Source: Sycobia sp. Sy_11 (lineage: Eukaryota > Arthropoda > Insecta > Hymenoptera > Epichrysomallidae). Taken from it: a stretch of DNA of 64,000 bases. Within the stretch, counting starts at the first letter, position 1. The number at the start of each line of letters is the position of its first letter. The DNA lies in NCBI GenBank assembly GCA_018907035.1, contig JACCIC010000034.1, forward strand, positions 2,831,001-2,895,000, given 5' to 3'. Positions 24,651-38,172 of this stretch are shown piece by piece. The notes under the pieces are model-generated. The model was given only the letters and a program-made list of their open reading frames with translations. It was not told where the DNA came from and ran no database searches. The position numbers were made by a program, and so were the translations under genes.

Positions 24651-25249
24651 CTTGTTACGAACTTCAGTGTATAGAGAGAATCCGATTGACAGCTGTCTTC
24701 TTCATTGGTGGCTTTTTAGCGGATTATCGTTTTAAGATACATTTTCATGGGCACGATTGATTTTATTGAGTTCTACTTATCTCATGTACTGGTAGTATTC
24801 CATTATCGTTTGATCTACGTACATTACTCATAAAGAAGCAATAATTTTACAGTTATAGTGATATTTGCAACTGCATTTTGGCATCGTTGTAAGTTACTTA
24901 GTTTGTAATATAATCAATAGAATTGACATCTTATGAATGAGCTTTCAGTAGAAAAAAGTAATTAGTTTTATCAGATTTTATAATAAAAAGTCGATAATGA
25001 TGGTATAGTTCAAGATTCTGTATGTTACACATTATACTTAATTTACTGTAAATATTTTTAGAAGTTTTCTTTGAAATATAGTAATTAATTTGAAGTTTAG
25101 CACGGTGCTGAATGACTTGAATTTTAATTATAAAAAGTATCTGAAACAGATTCTTATTAACATTCTTTGAATATTGAATTGATATTATTTTGATGAGAAA
25201 TCGATTGAGTAATTTTTTTTTAAATAGTTATAATTCACCTCGAAAACGA

Positions 25250-25307
<58 letters not shown>

Positions 25308-26280
25308 TATAAACCATTATTTTAATCAGTTTCTAAACACAATTATAATGGTTGTAGACTGCATTTTTGGTTTTCAAAAGCAGTGGAGTTTTTGAACCTT
25401 AGGAAAAAAAATAAACAAGATTGTTTTTAAAATCTTGATCGACTGTTTCTAACACGATACTATCCGATCATGCGATCAATTTAGCATCAAAATATAGATT
25501 TAAAACTGAGATGCGAGCTATAACCTGGATACCAAAAAACATTGCAGTTTCGCTGGTACTGCAGTGCAGATCTTACATGTAGTAAAAATCATTGATTGAA
25601 TGAAACTAGATGAAGCTTTGCTCATCTTTTAAAATTATGAAAAATTGAGAAAATCGTGACATTCCAAAAAGAAAGTTTTAATTTATAGTATACGTAAAGG
25701 CATATGATAAATTTTATCTCAAAAAGTGAACATATTTTATTATTTTATGTCGAGTGAGAACCACAATCAATTTCAAACAAATGTAGATTTTAGAGCTTGC
25801 TTGAAAAATTTGAATATAAGGTGCTGCAGATTAGTAAATGTTCATTGTACTTGAATAATGCAAAAGATATTTATTATTTCAATAAAAATCATTGGCATAT
25901 CTTTAATGAATGAAACTCATAGTTCGACCATAAAATATATATTTTTTCTCATTACTGTTTAGGCAAAAGTTGAACTAGCTTGCACGTGGATCTTCTTAAA
26001 CACTAAAAGCATTGACAAATATGATTCTACCTTTTTTTTACTACAAGAAGTAATCTTGATAAATAGACATTTTTAATTTCCGAATTGTAATAAAACTTTC
26101 ATAACAACGTCTTATACTGATTGTATAATAAGTATAAAAAATTTATCAATTCGAAATTTATGATTCATCAATTGGTACACTATCGATCTATGAAAATCGT
26201 TACAGGTATTAGTTTTTTTCTTAGGAGAACATTTTAATAACGCTATTCGCATTGATTAAAGGATCAGATAACTGTTTACC
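24651..26280. other. AT-rich spacer
   Basis: No gene recognised. Contains a (TA)n array at 25254-25305. Confidence 0.55.
25254..25305. repeat. (TA)n microsatellite
   Basis: About 26 TA units. Confidence 0.95.
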
Positions 26281-27160
26281 GAGGGAGAAGAAGAGAGTCA
26301 GAGAGAAATCGTTCGGATGTTTAGTTTTTTTTATCTTTGCGTCTCTTTGATTCGGGTCCTATATTCGCCAGCCTTAAACTCACATGCGCACATGTTTTCC
26401 ACAGATATATCATTGTCAGTAGAGGAAGAGAGAGAGGGGGGGGGGAGAAAAAGAGAAGCGGGAAGGCGGCGTAGAACGAATCAAAAACTCAGAGGTGGAG
26501 AAAGGTAATAAAAAAATCAGGCGCGAAATGGAAAGTAGACGGTTAGATAATAGCGTTGAGTACGATGTGTCGATAAAGCTGCTGCGCTTTTACCCTCTAT
26601 AGTACATGAGGACGAAGATGGTACAAAAAGTGCAAGAGTATGAGCGTGGGAAAAGGGAAGAAAGCATGAAAAAATAAAGAATGAAAAGGTTAAATATGTG
26701 TATAAATGAAGTATAAAAAAGATGTTTGATAGTATATAAAAGATATATACATAAACGAGGTATAAAATTAACCATATTAATTTTCATGAATATAAAAAAA
26801 AATAACAGAATATTTTTTATATTTCACGAATAATAAGATATTGGACATCCGATTACGATGTACAGCTATATGTAAAGAAAAAATAAAAATATCTATATGC
26901 GCATATAGAGCGTTGAGATTTTAGCGGAAAGCCAAGGGTTATTATTTTGTTTTAAATTTAAACGTCTATATGCATCCACGGCTGTACTGCAATAGAACTT
27001 TCTCTTAAAACTGCTCAGATGTGAACGAACCCCGATGTCTCTGTCCTTCCGCTTCTTATTCTTCCTCTTATATACGTGACGCATTTTCTTTTCTTCTCGC
27101 TTCTCCTCCTCTCTTTTCCTTTCCATGGTTTAAAGTACCGCTCAAACGTTGAGCTTTAGA
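26281..27160. other. Purine-rich island 9
   Basis: Moderately GC-rich at its two ends, with a purine tract containing ten G at 26436-26445. No coding signal. Confidence 0.4.
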
Positions 27161-28400
27161 TGAGTGAAGTTTTGTCAAGGTTACATTTATAAATACCGCC
27201 TGCAATCGTTATTTTCTTTTTATACGTGTCTTGGCGATTTACTCTTGGAAAAACAATTTCTTAGTACGGGTGTAATTTATTTTCACTCTAATAGGATTTT
27301 GAGTAAAAGACTCAGTCACAATTTCAATTGTAAATTTAATCATTTTTTTTTAATGAAAGTATTTTTCTTGTTCTCGGCTTCTTATGTTGAAATTGCTAAA
27401 GTATTTTTTTTACGTTTTATAGAGGTTGTTCACTTATTTAGTTTTGTAGTGGAATTTCAATTAAAAAAATAGGAAGTAATAGAAAGTTAGAAATATGTAA
27501 TCTATATTGAGAATACGATATATAGGATTATATTATAGGCCTTCATCTTACAATATTTTTTCAGAAATTGATGTAATGATATGTTACGTGGCACGCTTTC
27601 GAATGGGTTTCATAGTGGATAACAGTCGAATCCAGATATGTAGTTTATTCTAGTTTTGTTAACATGGTTTATTATACAAATTTGTGCATGAAACCTACCC
27701 AAATCACACGATTTGGGCATTCTCGATAGTTAAATAGAAGTTAGTTATATAGAAGATATCAAAATGGCCGTTAGGGAGCGTCGAGTTTTTTTGCACTCTA
27801 TAAGGTTATTGCAGTAAATTCGTGACGATTAGCTCTAAGAATATTTTAATATTATTAAATAGGCTATAACTTAGATGTCCCTCCCTTTACAGTTTTTTTT
27901 GAAAATACGATCACAGTTCGGATATGTCAGCTCATTGATTTGACGCGCCATTGCACTAGTGGTATTTTTATCACATTTGCCTCAAAAATTCGACAAGATT
28001 ATTCTCGGATTTTATATACCAAGAATCGGTGAAAGCGAGACCATCAAACCCGCAATCTTTAATATAGAATAATTTCAAGAGCATTGTACAGGAGAAGGCA
28101 TTCTATTGTGAATATGGAAGCTCGATAATCAATGTACTTTCAACAATGTTCGTATGAAACAGAAGGCAAACGTATTCTTTCTTCAAGCTTATCAGTATAT
28201 ATTATTATAGAAATTTTTTTCCACAAAATTGTTCAAAGTACTACTTCTATTTTTTAAGATTTACCGAACTTTTTATGTCTATAGAAATAGAGTGAATGGG
28301 TATTTTAAATCAGAATACATTATTAAAGAGCGAATAACCAATTTTTTTTAGATCCAGATTACTTTTAATACAACTTATTATATTCAGGTGTCCCCGCTAC
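27161..28400. other. AT-rich spacer, unclassified unique block
   Basis: A 102-codon plus-strand frame (27164-27472) is Phe/Leu-rich and without a domain. The stretch 27580-28090 is less AT-rich and complex, and could be an old transposon or a conserved block; I cannot classify it. Confidence 0.4.
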
Positions 28401-28461
28401 ATCTAAGTGAGAAGTAGATTAAATCCGAATAAATTTTGATAAAATGTGGCTATATATATAA

Positions 28462-28471
28462 AAAGAGAGAG

Positions 28472-28502
<31 letters not shown>

Positions 28503-28836
28503 GAGAGAAAGAGACAAAGAGAGAGAAAGAGAGAGAGAGAAAGAGAGAGAGAGAAAGAGAGAAAGAGAAAGAGAGAAAGAGATGAGATAAAGAGGATAGA
28601 ATAGGAATTTCTATAAAGAGCGCCATCGACCATCTCCTTGAAATATATGATCTCTCTTATAAATCTCTCTCTCCCTCTCTCACCATCTCTACCCTTCTTC
28701 ACTCTCTCCTCCCTTTCTCCTCTCTAACCTTCGACTCCTCCCTCTCTCTCCTACTCTCCCTACTCTCTCCCATCTTCCCTTCTCCCTCTCTATCTTCTCC
28801 TAGAGAGAGAGAAAGATGAGAGAAGAGAGAGAGGAT
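28462..28836. repeat. Polypurine arm, polypyrimidine arm, polypurine tail
   Basis: About 120 bp of GA/GAAA purine tract (28462-28581) is followed after about 75 bp by about 140 bp of almost pure CT tract (28660-28800) and then again GA (28801-28836). The arms are roughly complementary and can fold back; each is also a triplex-prone tract. Confidence 0.85.
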
Positions 28837-29330
28837 ATTTGTGAGCGCGATTGCTCGATATCCATATGCCGACGGGAAGGAGCACACATGAAAGCTTTTC
28901 AAGTTCGTTCAATTTCTGTGCGGCCGATGAGGAATGTGAGTATAAAGGAGACCTAATCGATTATAGATTTAACATTGATCTTGAAGATATAGTAATACTT
29001 GTATAGAGTCTAGGAATAGACCATGTGTGCCCCGTAGAAACTTCGCAAAGATGCTTAATGCTCTTAGAGTACATTTTTAAAATTGTTTTTGGAATTATTT
29101 CTATTGAGAGTCACATTCTAAACATGTCCATTTCATAAATTTCCATTTATTAGCTTGGTAGCCTTTACAAGTCTTTTGTAATTCTTTAAAAAGTTTTTAA
29201 TTGAATGAACACTACGAATGAAAGAATATTTTAAAATTTTCAGGAACAGAACTTTGGTGTCCGACATAATACATCGGATATAACAGTATATTGATGAAGT
29301 TTGGCCCTCCCCTTGCAAAACAATCTTATA

Positions 29331-29384
<54 letters not shown>

Positions 29385-30100
29385 CACCCCCTTCTTGGGT
29401 ATTAGCGACACTGGTTACATTTTTATATACAATTATACAGTTACATATTATATTTGTATTACACATTATATATTATATTATATCACATATTCTACATTAT
29501 ATTAAAGCTATAATTTATACATGGTTCCGTAGATTTCTGGTGTCTATAAATTTAATAATCTTTTTGCGCTATTCTTTTTCATTGAGTAGTTTTAGTAGAT
29601 TATTCTTTAGGTTGAGTTTTCTCCATTCTTTTCTATATTTGGGACATTCAATTAGTATACATATGTTGTATATTTAGTTGAATAAGATTTTTATTGAGTT
29701 ATATTCGAACAGATGCTAACATACAATGCTACAACGAATGCGATTTCTTTCAAATTCCAAAAGCTCGCTACTCTTTCCAAACGAGTATCTGCTTGGTACT
29801 TAAATCAATTATATCTTAAATTATTCATACTTTCATTCTGCTCTGATAACGAATTTCTTTATATTTGATAACGTTTATATGGCTTATTCAATTTATTCCT
29901 TAAAAAAGTACATATCTAAATAACTGATGAGTTACGGTAGAATAAGGAGAATTTATTTGCGATTGTGCATTGATAATATGCACTTGGTTTACATTAAATC
30001 TGTAGAATTCTACAATACAACACAACAGTAAAGTTAAAAGAGATAAAAGTGCGCCGCTTTCCTTTTTGTAATTGTTTTTCTAACAATCAAATCCAAAATT
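28837..30100. other. AT-rich spacer
   Basis: No gene recognised. Includes (TA)n at 29332-29382. Confidence 0.55.
29332..29382. repeat. (TA)n microsatellite
   Basis: About 25 TA units. Confidence 0.95.
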
Positions 30101-30499
30101 GACTATTTTTTTTCTTTATGCTCTACGTGAACATTTATCCGTATTTTCCTTTTGCATGCGCAACTTGCCACTGCATCAGTAAACCTACACGTATGTACGT
30201 CGTTTATGCGAACAAATATCACAAGATTCGTCTGCTCCCTGTTAACGCGAACACTTCGTACCTTACGGATCAGTTGGGCAAAATGGTACAGGCGGTGAGC
30301 GAGGCGCACGGTATCCCGTATACGCTGGTATATATAATAAGCATCAGGAAATATATAAACGGCACGGTGGTGCGGCGCCGGTGCAACGCGAACGGTCCGC
30401 GGCCGAACGCAAAGCGGTATATAACTATATATGGCCGTATCGTTCGTGCAATTTCTTACACATTGCGGGAAATCTCTGATTCTTCCGCACATATTTAAC

Positions 30500-30546
<47 letters not shown>

Positions 30547-30602
30547 CGCGCATACCAACTGTACATACACATTTTTATCGAGATTTACATATACATATAT
30601 AA

Positions 30603-30648
<46 letters not shown>

Positions 30649-30860
30649 GTATATATGTATATAATGTGTGGATGCGCACATATCGATAAATCCTCGCGAT
30701 CTTATCCAGGTGCGAAAATTCGCTCGTTAATACAACGGGAGATGCGGTGCGAATTCTTGGCTCCTTTCACGGCGCGCAAGATCGATTGCCAATTGATTGA
30801 TTATATGGATTTGTCGGCATTTATATATTTGTATGTTTATCATTCGTGTATGTAACTGCT
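30101..30860. other. GC-balanced island 10
   Basis: A unique block with open frames on both strands (30118-30498 plus; 30681-30103 minus). The overlap in opposite strands and the lack of any domain argue against coding. Confidence 0.4.
30503..30662. repeat. Two (TA)n arrays with TACA/TATG spacers
   Basis: (TA)21 at 30503-30544 and an imperfect TA/TACA/TATG array at 30590-30662. Confidence 0.95.
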
Positions 30861-31640
30861 TTTGGCTTATTTGTATAATATATATTGTTAATTCAAGCAA
30901 ATGTGGAATCTGAATTCAAGCAATGCAAACTTGCTTAACTTGTAAAAATAAATAGTGAAGCATATTTTTAAACTTGTATTCGAAGCACTGAGAATATGAT
31001 TGAATTTAGAGCTACAAAACAGAGTACTGAATAAACGTGTGCATTTCTCGAAACTTATTTCTGGAATTGTCCTATATTTTTATTGAGAATACCTTCCACA
31101 CATTTTACTTTTTGTAGCAAAAAATTCAAAACTCACCATGAAAATAATGGCTTCATTTAACACTAATCCCTATATGTATTTCTTGTGTTACTTACTAATT
31201 TATATTTCAATCTCAAACTTAAAAAACTCTGCAGAAATTTCATTTCAGTATTTTAAAATCCGGTAGATTTTTTTATTAGAATATTCTAATTAAACTAATT
31301 TTTGATTTTGTAACTTTTATCTCTCGGCAAATAGTCCGAATGTTGCCGAATTATCCGAATGCAAATAGTCAGATAATGTTTTTTAACCCATCCACTTTTT
31401 GGAAAATGTTCGTTCCGTAAATTTTATTACCGTTCTCCATTCCAGTGAAGAATGAAAGTAAATATAAGATTTTAATTGAAATTATATTTCAATACACGTT
31501 CGAGAATTAACTGCGTGTAGTTCTACGCCCTAAATGAGAATATTATCCTTAAATAAATTTATAAAGATTGATATTTGCATTGGGATTTTTCTAAATATTA
31601 TTATTGCCCGTAAAAGATTTTCACTGTTGCATGCAGAACA
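30861..31640. other. AT-rich spacer
   Basis: No gene recognised. An octamer ATGCAAAT is at 31359-31366. Confidence 0.55.
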
Positions 31641-32440
31641 TAAAAGAAAACCAAAGGAGATAAAGTCCATATAGACAAGTGCATCGATTATTTTCTGCTC
31701 TGCAATTTGCCGGGAAATCGCCCTCGCTATATTACTCGCCGGGTCAAGGAATTCAAAAACTATATAACTCGCTAGCGCACAGTCCTCGCGGGCTAGCGGC
31801 GCGGCGGTGCGGCGATTATACTTTACGGCGCGCTCAAGGTTTTCAATTTTCCGGAGCGGGCCGTTTGACACAGAAATTTCCACGCGAGGTGCCTCCCGCC
31901 GACGAAGCCGCGCCGTCTGTCGCTCGGCATACATGTCTGCTGTAGTGGTATACCGTATATACGTCTATATATATACGGGAAGCGTGTTATTATCGGCAAG
32001 GTCTGCGAAATTTTATTTTCCCGTAATCTGCGGAAAGGAGAGGTAGAGCGCTCGCGCGCGCTTCGACCGTCGCGTCGTCTAGCATGCACGCGCTCCGCGT
32101 CGGGGCTCTCTTTTTCGTGCGCTCGGCAACGCGCACGTTGCGGGCGCGGGCGCCCCTCGCGCCGAGCCTTTATGCAAATACGTACGCTGCGCGCGCGCGC
32201 GAAAGTGCGTTTTTAGCGCGAGGAATTTTCGTGTTTTTTGCGCGCGTCCGCTCGGGGGGAAACCGTTTACGGATCGAGACTCTGCGCGAGCGCGCGAACG
32301 AGCGATTGAGAAAGGCATATAGGAGCGTTTCTGTGATTACATACGTGCTTTTTAGGTCTGTGAGGAAGGTGATGAATTTTTTTTGTTCACGTATGCCACC
32401 CCTCGTCCTTTTTCCGCCGGGGCACGGCTTTAAGTAATCG
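31641..32440. other. CpG-rich island 11, the densest in the window
   Basis: About 800 bp with very many CpG and GCGC runs (for example around 32045-32220) and no microsatellite. It contains an octamer ATGCAAAT at 32172-32179. Frames on both strands are long because AT-rich stops are rare. A promoter or enhancer is plausible, but no transcript can be assigned. Confidence 0.4.
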
Positions 32441-33149
32441 CTGGCTGTAAAAAGATATAAAACTTTATCTGGGTTGCGATGTTTGTTTTATTGCGATTTT
32501 TTTCTGCAGTGGCGCCGAATTCGAAGTCGCGGTTTTACGATCGATATTATCGAGGTGCCCAAAGTTTTCATTGAAACATTTAGAATTATCGTCGAAGCGA
32601 ATATAGAAGATCATTTTGCGCCAAGGCAAGTAATGTCGATTATTTGGAATTGAGGGCAATTTTAACATTTTGCAATATTCTTTCTAATAATTGCGGTCGT
32701 CTAAATATAATAACTGTAAGAGCTATTCGCGGATTTATTATTTTATTTTCTAACAAATTTTTTATGCGCAATTATGTCAATCGAACCAAATAAGACGAAC
32801 ATTTATATTATAAGCAAAGAAACGTTATTTTTTTTAAAGACTAGATAGAGCCAAATTGTTAGGAAAAGTTAATTATAAAAAGTATCTATTATACATATGT
32901 ATGGTTATAATTCCGTAGAATATCTAAGTAAAATGAAATGTGAATATCTCAGTAATTAAAAGTGACGAATACGTTACTATAAATATAGATGCATTCTTTA
33001 ATTGAAAATTGAGCTGCTCTGTGATTTTAAAAATTCATACACCGCTGTGAAATTTTTAAAAAATTACAAGGGAGGTGTTTCAACTGCGGGTTACAGATTG
33101 TAATAACAAAAATTTATGTTCGACCTTATGATATGAATAGATAACATAT
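32441..33149. other. AT-rich spacer
   Basis: No gene or element recognised. Confidence 0.55.
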
Positions 33150-33618
33150 CCCGTGCAGAAATATACTCGGTATATCCCTAGTTCGGGCTAGATCCTAGTT
33201 AGTATTACTGATGATTTCCTCATGTAGGTAAATCTCGCCAGATCCGAGTTAGATTTCCCTTCGATCATCTAATAATCATCTTATATTAATTATTACTTCC
33301 TCGAATTTATTCAGATTTCCTTATCTTTTATTGATGTTAGAAAGAAATACGTGTTTCCTCTAGTCAAAATTTTACAAGTAGAAAACTTAAGGAAATGATC
33401 AGGCTTTCTATTTTGGATCTAGTCAGATTTCCTTAACTTCTCCCGATTTTGGAAAGAATAGCATTTTTCTAGGCGGAATCTGCCAAGTAGGAGAATTCAG
33501 GAAATGGTTAGACTTTCTATTTGGATTCTAGTTAGATTTCCTCAACTTTTTCTAATATTGGAAAGAACGACGTCTTTTCTAATCACGACCTTATGGGTAC
33601 GAAAATTAGATATTATTT

Positions 33619-33639
33619 TTATATATATATATAGATATA

Positions 33640-33676
<37 letters not shown>

Positions 33677-33797
33677 TAGTACTAATAAATGAGTGCGCGC
33701 GCGCGCGTGTGTGTACTATATATATATAATATATAATATATATATATATATATATATAGTAGTAAACACGAAAATTATATATATATATATTTTATAA

Positions 33798-33840
<43 letters not shown>

Positions 33841-33888
33841 CGCGTATAGTATATATATATATATATATATATATGTGCGCGCGCGCGC

Positions 33889-33929
<41 letters not shown>

Positions 33930-33930
33930 T
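33619..33930. repeat. Compound TA/CG/TG array with palindromic order
   Basis: Alternating blocks of (TA)n, (CG)n and (TG)n, including a block of about 16 TG units and three separate (CG)n blocks. All of it is alternating purine-pyrimidine or self-complementary. Confidence 0.93.
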
Positions 33931-34084
33931 TAAATATATAAACACCCGCAGATCTTTCCAACATGGGAAAGAATTTAAAAAAATTGATTTCCTATGTATG
34001 TTTATCTTGTGTTTATAAAATTATTATATTATCTTAAGTGCTTTACGGTTATATATAAATTATAGTATAGTAATCACACTTGCG

Positions 34085-34153
34085 TTTTAGCATAGTACAT
34101 AATGCGTTAGCTTGCGAATCGTAGGGTCGTGGGTTCGATACTCAGCGGAGGTC
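34085..34153 (+). repeat. tRNA-like unit nested in the element
   Basis: TAGCATAGTACA resembles an A box (34088-34099) and GGGTTCGATACTC a B box (34131-34143), with GCGTTAGCTTGCGAATC between them as a possible anticodon arm. It lies only in the longer copy of the element, so it is an insertion. A tRNA gene is unlikely as the acceptor stem does not close; a SINE head is likelier. Confidence 0.45.
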
Positions 34154-34644
34154 AGAATTTTTTTCATCGAATAAAATATTATATGTGTTCAGCAGAGGTG
34201 TTTAACATTAAAATTTACAATAATTAGTGTATAAAAAATATATTAATAATTATTAATTGTTATTGTAAATCGTAATACGTAATAACATATAGAAAATTAA
34301 TTTACGAATGCTAATTAAATGGTATGCGTCACCTAAATACGTAAATATATTTTTTTATTTTAAATAAATAAATATTAAAGAGTCAAAAAATTATTGACTT
34401 AATCGAGGAAACAAAATTAGAATAATTTATTATTGGGTTAATTTCTAGATTTTCTGACTAGAATCAGTCTAGTTTCTAGCTTGGTATACCTACCAAAATC
34501 TAAGCTCGTTCCCTATTAAAAATGCTATTAAAAGTGGGACAAATCGGAACTAGGATCAGGCTAGATTTCCCTTCTGGGTTCGAACATTTGATAAGGAAAA
34601 CTCACCCGATACTAGTTAGATTCGAGAATAAATTTCTACACGGG

Positions 34645-37140
34645 ATGTATAGTAACCAGACCTAACGCTTAAAATTTTATGAGAACTATTCAAATCGAGA
34701 TTAAAATGTGTTTTTTGTTTTATCATCTACATATATACTTTCAAGCACATGTAGCTGCAATAAACCGTCCTCTAATGACATGACGGAATAATATAAAGTT
34801 ATTCAACAAATACATAACGAAATAATTTAAAATTATTCAAACATTGATTGATATAAATAAATGCTTTTAAAATTACATACAGTTGACGAAAGTACCATTT
34901 TAATGTATATTTCCGGCAATTTTGAGCACTAGGAATAGCTAATTTTGTATATTATCTATTCATACCATAAGGATGAACGTAAGTTTTTTTAATTATAATT
35001 TGTGACCCATAGTTAAAACACTCTATCCGTTAATATTTGAGAGATATGAATAGCAAGGTTTTAGGATTTAAGACTTCTCCTATTTTTAAGATATAGTAAT
35101 TTATTTATAAATAAGAATAAGAAGGTGTTAGATTCTAAAACTATTCAGGGTTCGTTTTGCAGGTAATGAGAGTTACACTTCCTTCGGTCAATATGAAATC
35201 CGTTACCTAAATGTTGTGGCCTTCATTGTTAGATAAAAAGACTACCAGTACGATCAAGTAACAAACGAGAAGGAAAACTATCCATTGATGTAAATCTTGG
35301 TCAGCACGTTAAAATTTTCCAGTGTAATTTTTATAAATAAAAAAAAATTTCAATCACTGTGACTTTTCATTCGCCATGTAATTAAATTTTCGTATTTTTT
35401 ACATCTATAAATAAAAAAGCTGCTACAATTAACTCAAAATTTAGGTGTCGATTAAAACATTATTTTACTAAAGTTAAACCTCGTTTATGAAAATAATAAA
35501 AGATAATCGAAGTTTTATAATATTTCATGTTAAAGTCATTTTTATTAGAATCTTAACTAGATATGTATAAATAATTTTGATAATGTATAAATGATTTTGA
35601 CATTATTTAAAATTTAATGTAGAATTATTAAGTTTTTATATAGTGGAAATTGTGTAGAGTATTCAATAATAAAAATACTAAACTTTCCACGTATTCAGAA
35701 TGTATCCAAACATACCTTTTATAAAAATATAAATATGTACAGCATTTTAGGCATTGCGTTGAAATCCCTTTAAATGTACATTCTATCGAATATTTGAGCA
35801 CAATGGATCTCTGTAAATGCACATACATTACATATAGCCCAACAATTCATGCATAATTTTAAAAAATATCTAACTTATTTATAAAATAGTTAAGTATGTA
35901 GGTCAATAATTTAAGCATTTTCTCAAATTCCTATAAATTTTTTATTTGAATTAATTTATTTTCTTATTATACAATACATAATATTTTATGGTAAAATATT
36001 AAAAAAATTTTTCTTAACTCGGGTGTATTTGTTTTTGGGCAGTTGCTCCGGCTCATTATCAAAAGAAGTTGACAGTACAATACGAGCTATCGCTGAATGA
36101 TTTATACTCATACGTTAGACATGTGCTTTATTCCCACCCGGGTGCCCAGTGGTCGGCGAACATAAAAATGATACTATTTGATTCTCAAGGAATAGGAATT
36201 AGGATATAGTAAAATAATAAAAACAATAGAGACATACTGTATCTCTCGCTTTTTCCCTCTGTCTCTCTGTATAGTAACAAAGTATAAACATATCTTAAAA
36301 GTAATAGCAAAGGTACAGTTATCATCAAGATAGGCAATGAGAATAAAATGAATCCATATTTAGGTAAATAACAATAACTTTATTGGATTAAATACATTAA
36401 AATTTATACTACCTAATTCGATATTTTCTATACTTATTTGTGCGTATCTGAGAATTTAAATATCAGTAGCACTCGTGGCAGGACGAATCCAATAGTAATA
36501 AATAGTCAATTTTTCATAACATATTAAACTAATCTAAAAATTATTATCAATATAAATTATTAGAACTTATTATGATTAATTTAATTAAATGTTCTTAGTA
36601 CGTATTCACTAGATTGGTAAAAATTAGATTTCACGTTATTTTTTTCGATTTTATCTTAAATTCAATTAATATTTTACATGGTATATCGTATATACTTACA
36701 GATGATATAATTCATGATACACATGTATCTGATTTGAAATTAAAAATTTTTGATAGTAATTAGATATGATTGTGCGCCGTAGATAATTTATAGAGTTATC
36801 AAAAGAGTAAAGTAAAATAAAAGTCTAAAGAGAAGAAGTATATCAAAAGAGGCATATTTATATCGAAAAGAAATTTCAAGATTAAAGGACTAACTATTGT
36901 AGGTAAAACGTATTTCTATGATAAGGCTGAAGATAATTCTTTTCATTAAATTCTGTGAGCCGAAGTCAGGGCATTCCTAGTTAGCTGGAAGCCTTTGAGA
37001 AGTGAAGTTTAAGCGAAAAATTTACAGTACTATCTCCCTCTTTCAAAAGATGACTAGTTTAGTGGAAGCATAAACCCTTATATAGCATTTATTCTCTCAT
37101 TATTATATAATCATATGTATTCTTTTTTGTTTCTTGATAA
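34645..37140. other. Long AT-rich spacer
   Basis: About 2.5 kb without gene, microsatellite or recognisable element; the longest quiet stretch of the window. Confidence 0.55.
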
Positions 37141-37664
37141 AACACAAGCAGTTTATTTGTCATAAGTATAAGCTGCCTGTATATTTATCCGATCCTTGAA
37201 TTCTGAAAGGTAGAAGCAATTCACTTTGGCCCTCGTCCTACTCGTACGCAGTCGGATGCGAGCCCTCGGCCGTCTCTCGTAATTGCTTCCACGACGAATC
37301 CCATAATTGGCAGAGTACGCGAGGAAAAGAATCCGACTAAAGCGCGGATAAACGACCATTAATGGGAAGTGAGCATCCCGCTCGCGCGCGCGCGGCTGGC
37401 CCCAATCGCGGTGTCGCGTGCGCGGGTGTATACGGTCGTGTGGCGTATTACAGACTTCACTGCGCGAGGGAGCTCCTCCCCTCCCCCTCACTCTCTATCG
37501 CTGATTGGTACTTAGAGCCACGGGGCGCATGCCAGACCATTTTTGCCGTATACATAGACTCTAACACGCCAATCACTGTAGACGCGCGTCGTAAATATTA
37601 TACGACCCTGATGGCACGCGTGCATCGTGCACGGACACCGCGAGTCGTCATCGTCCATCTTCAT

Positions 37665-37697
37665 ATATGTATATATATATATATACACATATATATA

Positions 37698-37728
<31 letters not shown>

Positions 37729-37745
37729 ATTTATTTATTTATATG
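37665..37745. repeat. TA/TACA/TATG array
   Basis: An imperfect TA-rich array with CA steps. Confidence 0.9.
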
Positions 37746-38101
37746 TATGTATGTATGTACAAAAGGTGTCGAGATATGCAAATGACGAAGTATTATAGGA
37801 ACGACTGACGGCATTTAAAGTCGCGCTTGGTTTTATACGGCCTCCCTCGCGTCGCGAGAGCCGCGAGCAGTTTGGAGCGTGGGTCGGGGGTGGGGGAGGC
37901 ATCCACGATGCCTTACCGCACCACGACACTCGCTCGTAAATTCGACCTCTATTAGAAAGCATTTGAAAAGATGATGTAATGTAGACTCGAAGCGCTAGTT
38001 GCCAGCGGCCGCCTCGGGGGCCTATATTTGAAGTCGCCGTGGCCGCCGCCGAATAATGATTTCTTGCCACGCGCGTCTCTCGAGCGGATATTCCCGTGCA
38101 C

Positions 38102-38105
<4 letters not shown>

Positions 38106-38165
<60 letters not shown>
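38106..38165. repeat. (GA)n microsatellite
   Basis: About 29 GA units with one phase slip near 38133. Confidence 0.95.

Positions 38166-38172
<7 letters not shown>

Larger units (their letters stand above)
33150..34644. mobile_element. Inverted-terminal-repeat element, copy 2 (expanded)
   Basis: Begins CCCGTGCAGAAAT and ends ATTTCTACACGGG, the same inverted termini as the 835-bp copy at 2478-3312. The left 460 bp and right 300 bp align closely with that copy, including the 110-bp direct repeats (GGATCTAGTCAGATTTCCTT and related). The middle differs: about 310 bp of TA/CG/TG arrays (33619-33930) and about 400 bp of extra sequence holding a tRNA-like unit replace the single TA array. No coding capacity. 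Confidence 0.8.

Noticed and set aside
30103..30681. 192-codon minus-strand open frame
   Set aside because: Half is Tyr-Ile translation of TA arrays; the rest overlaps an opposite-strand frame and has no domain.
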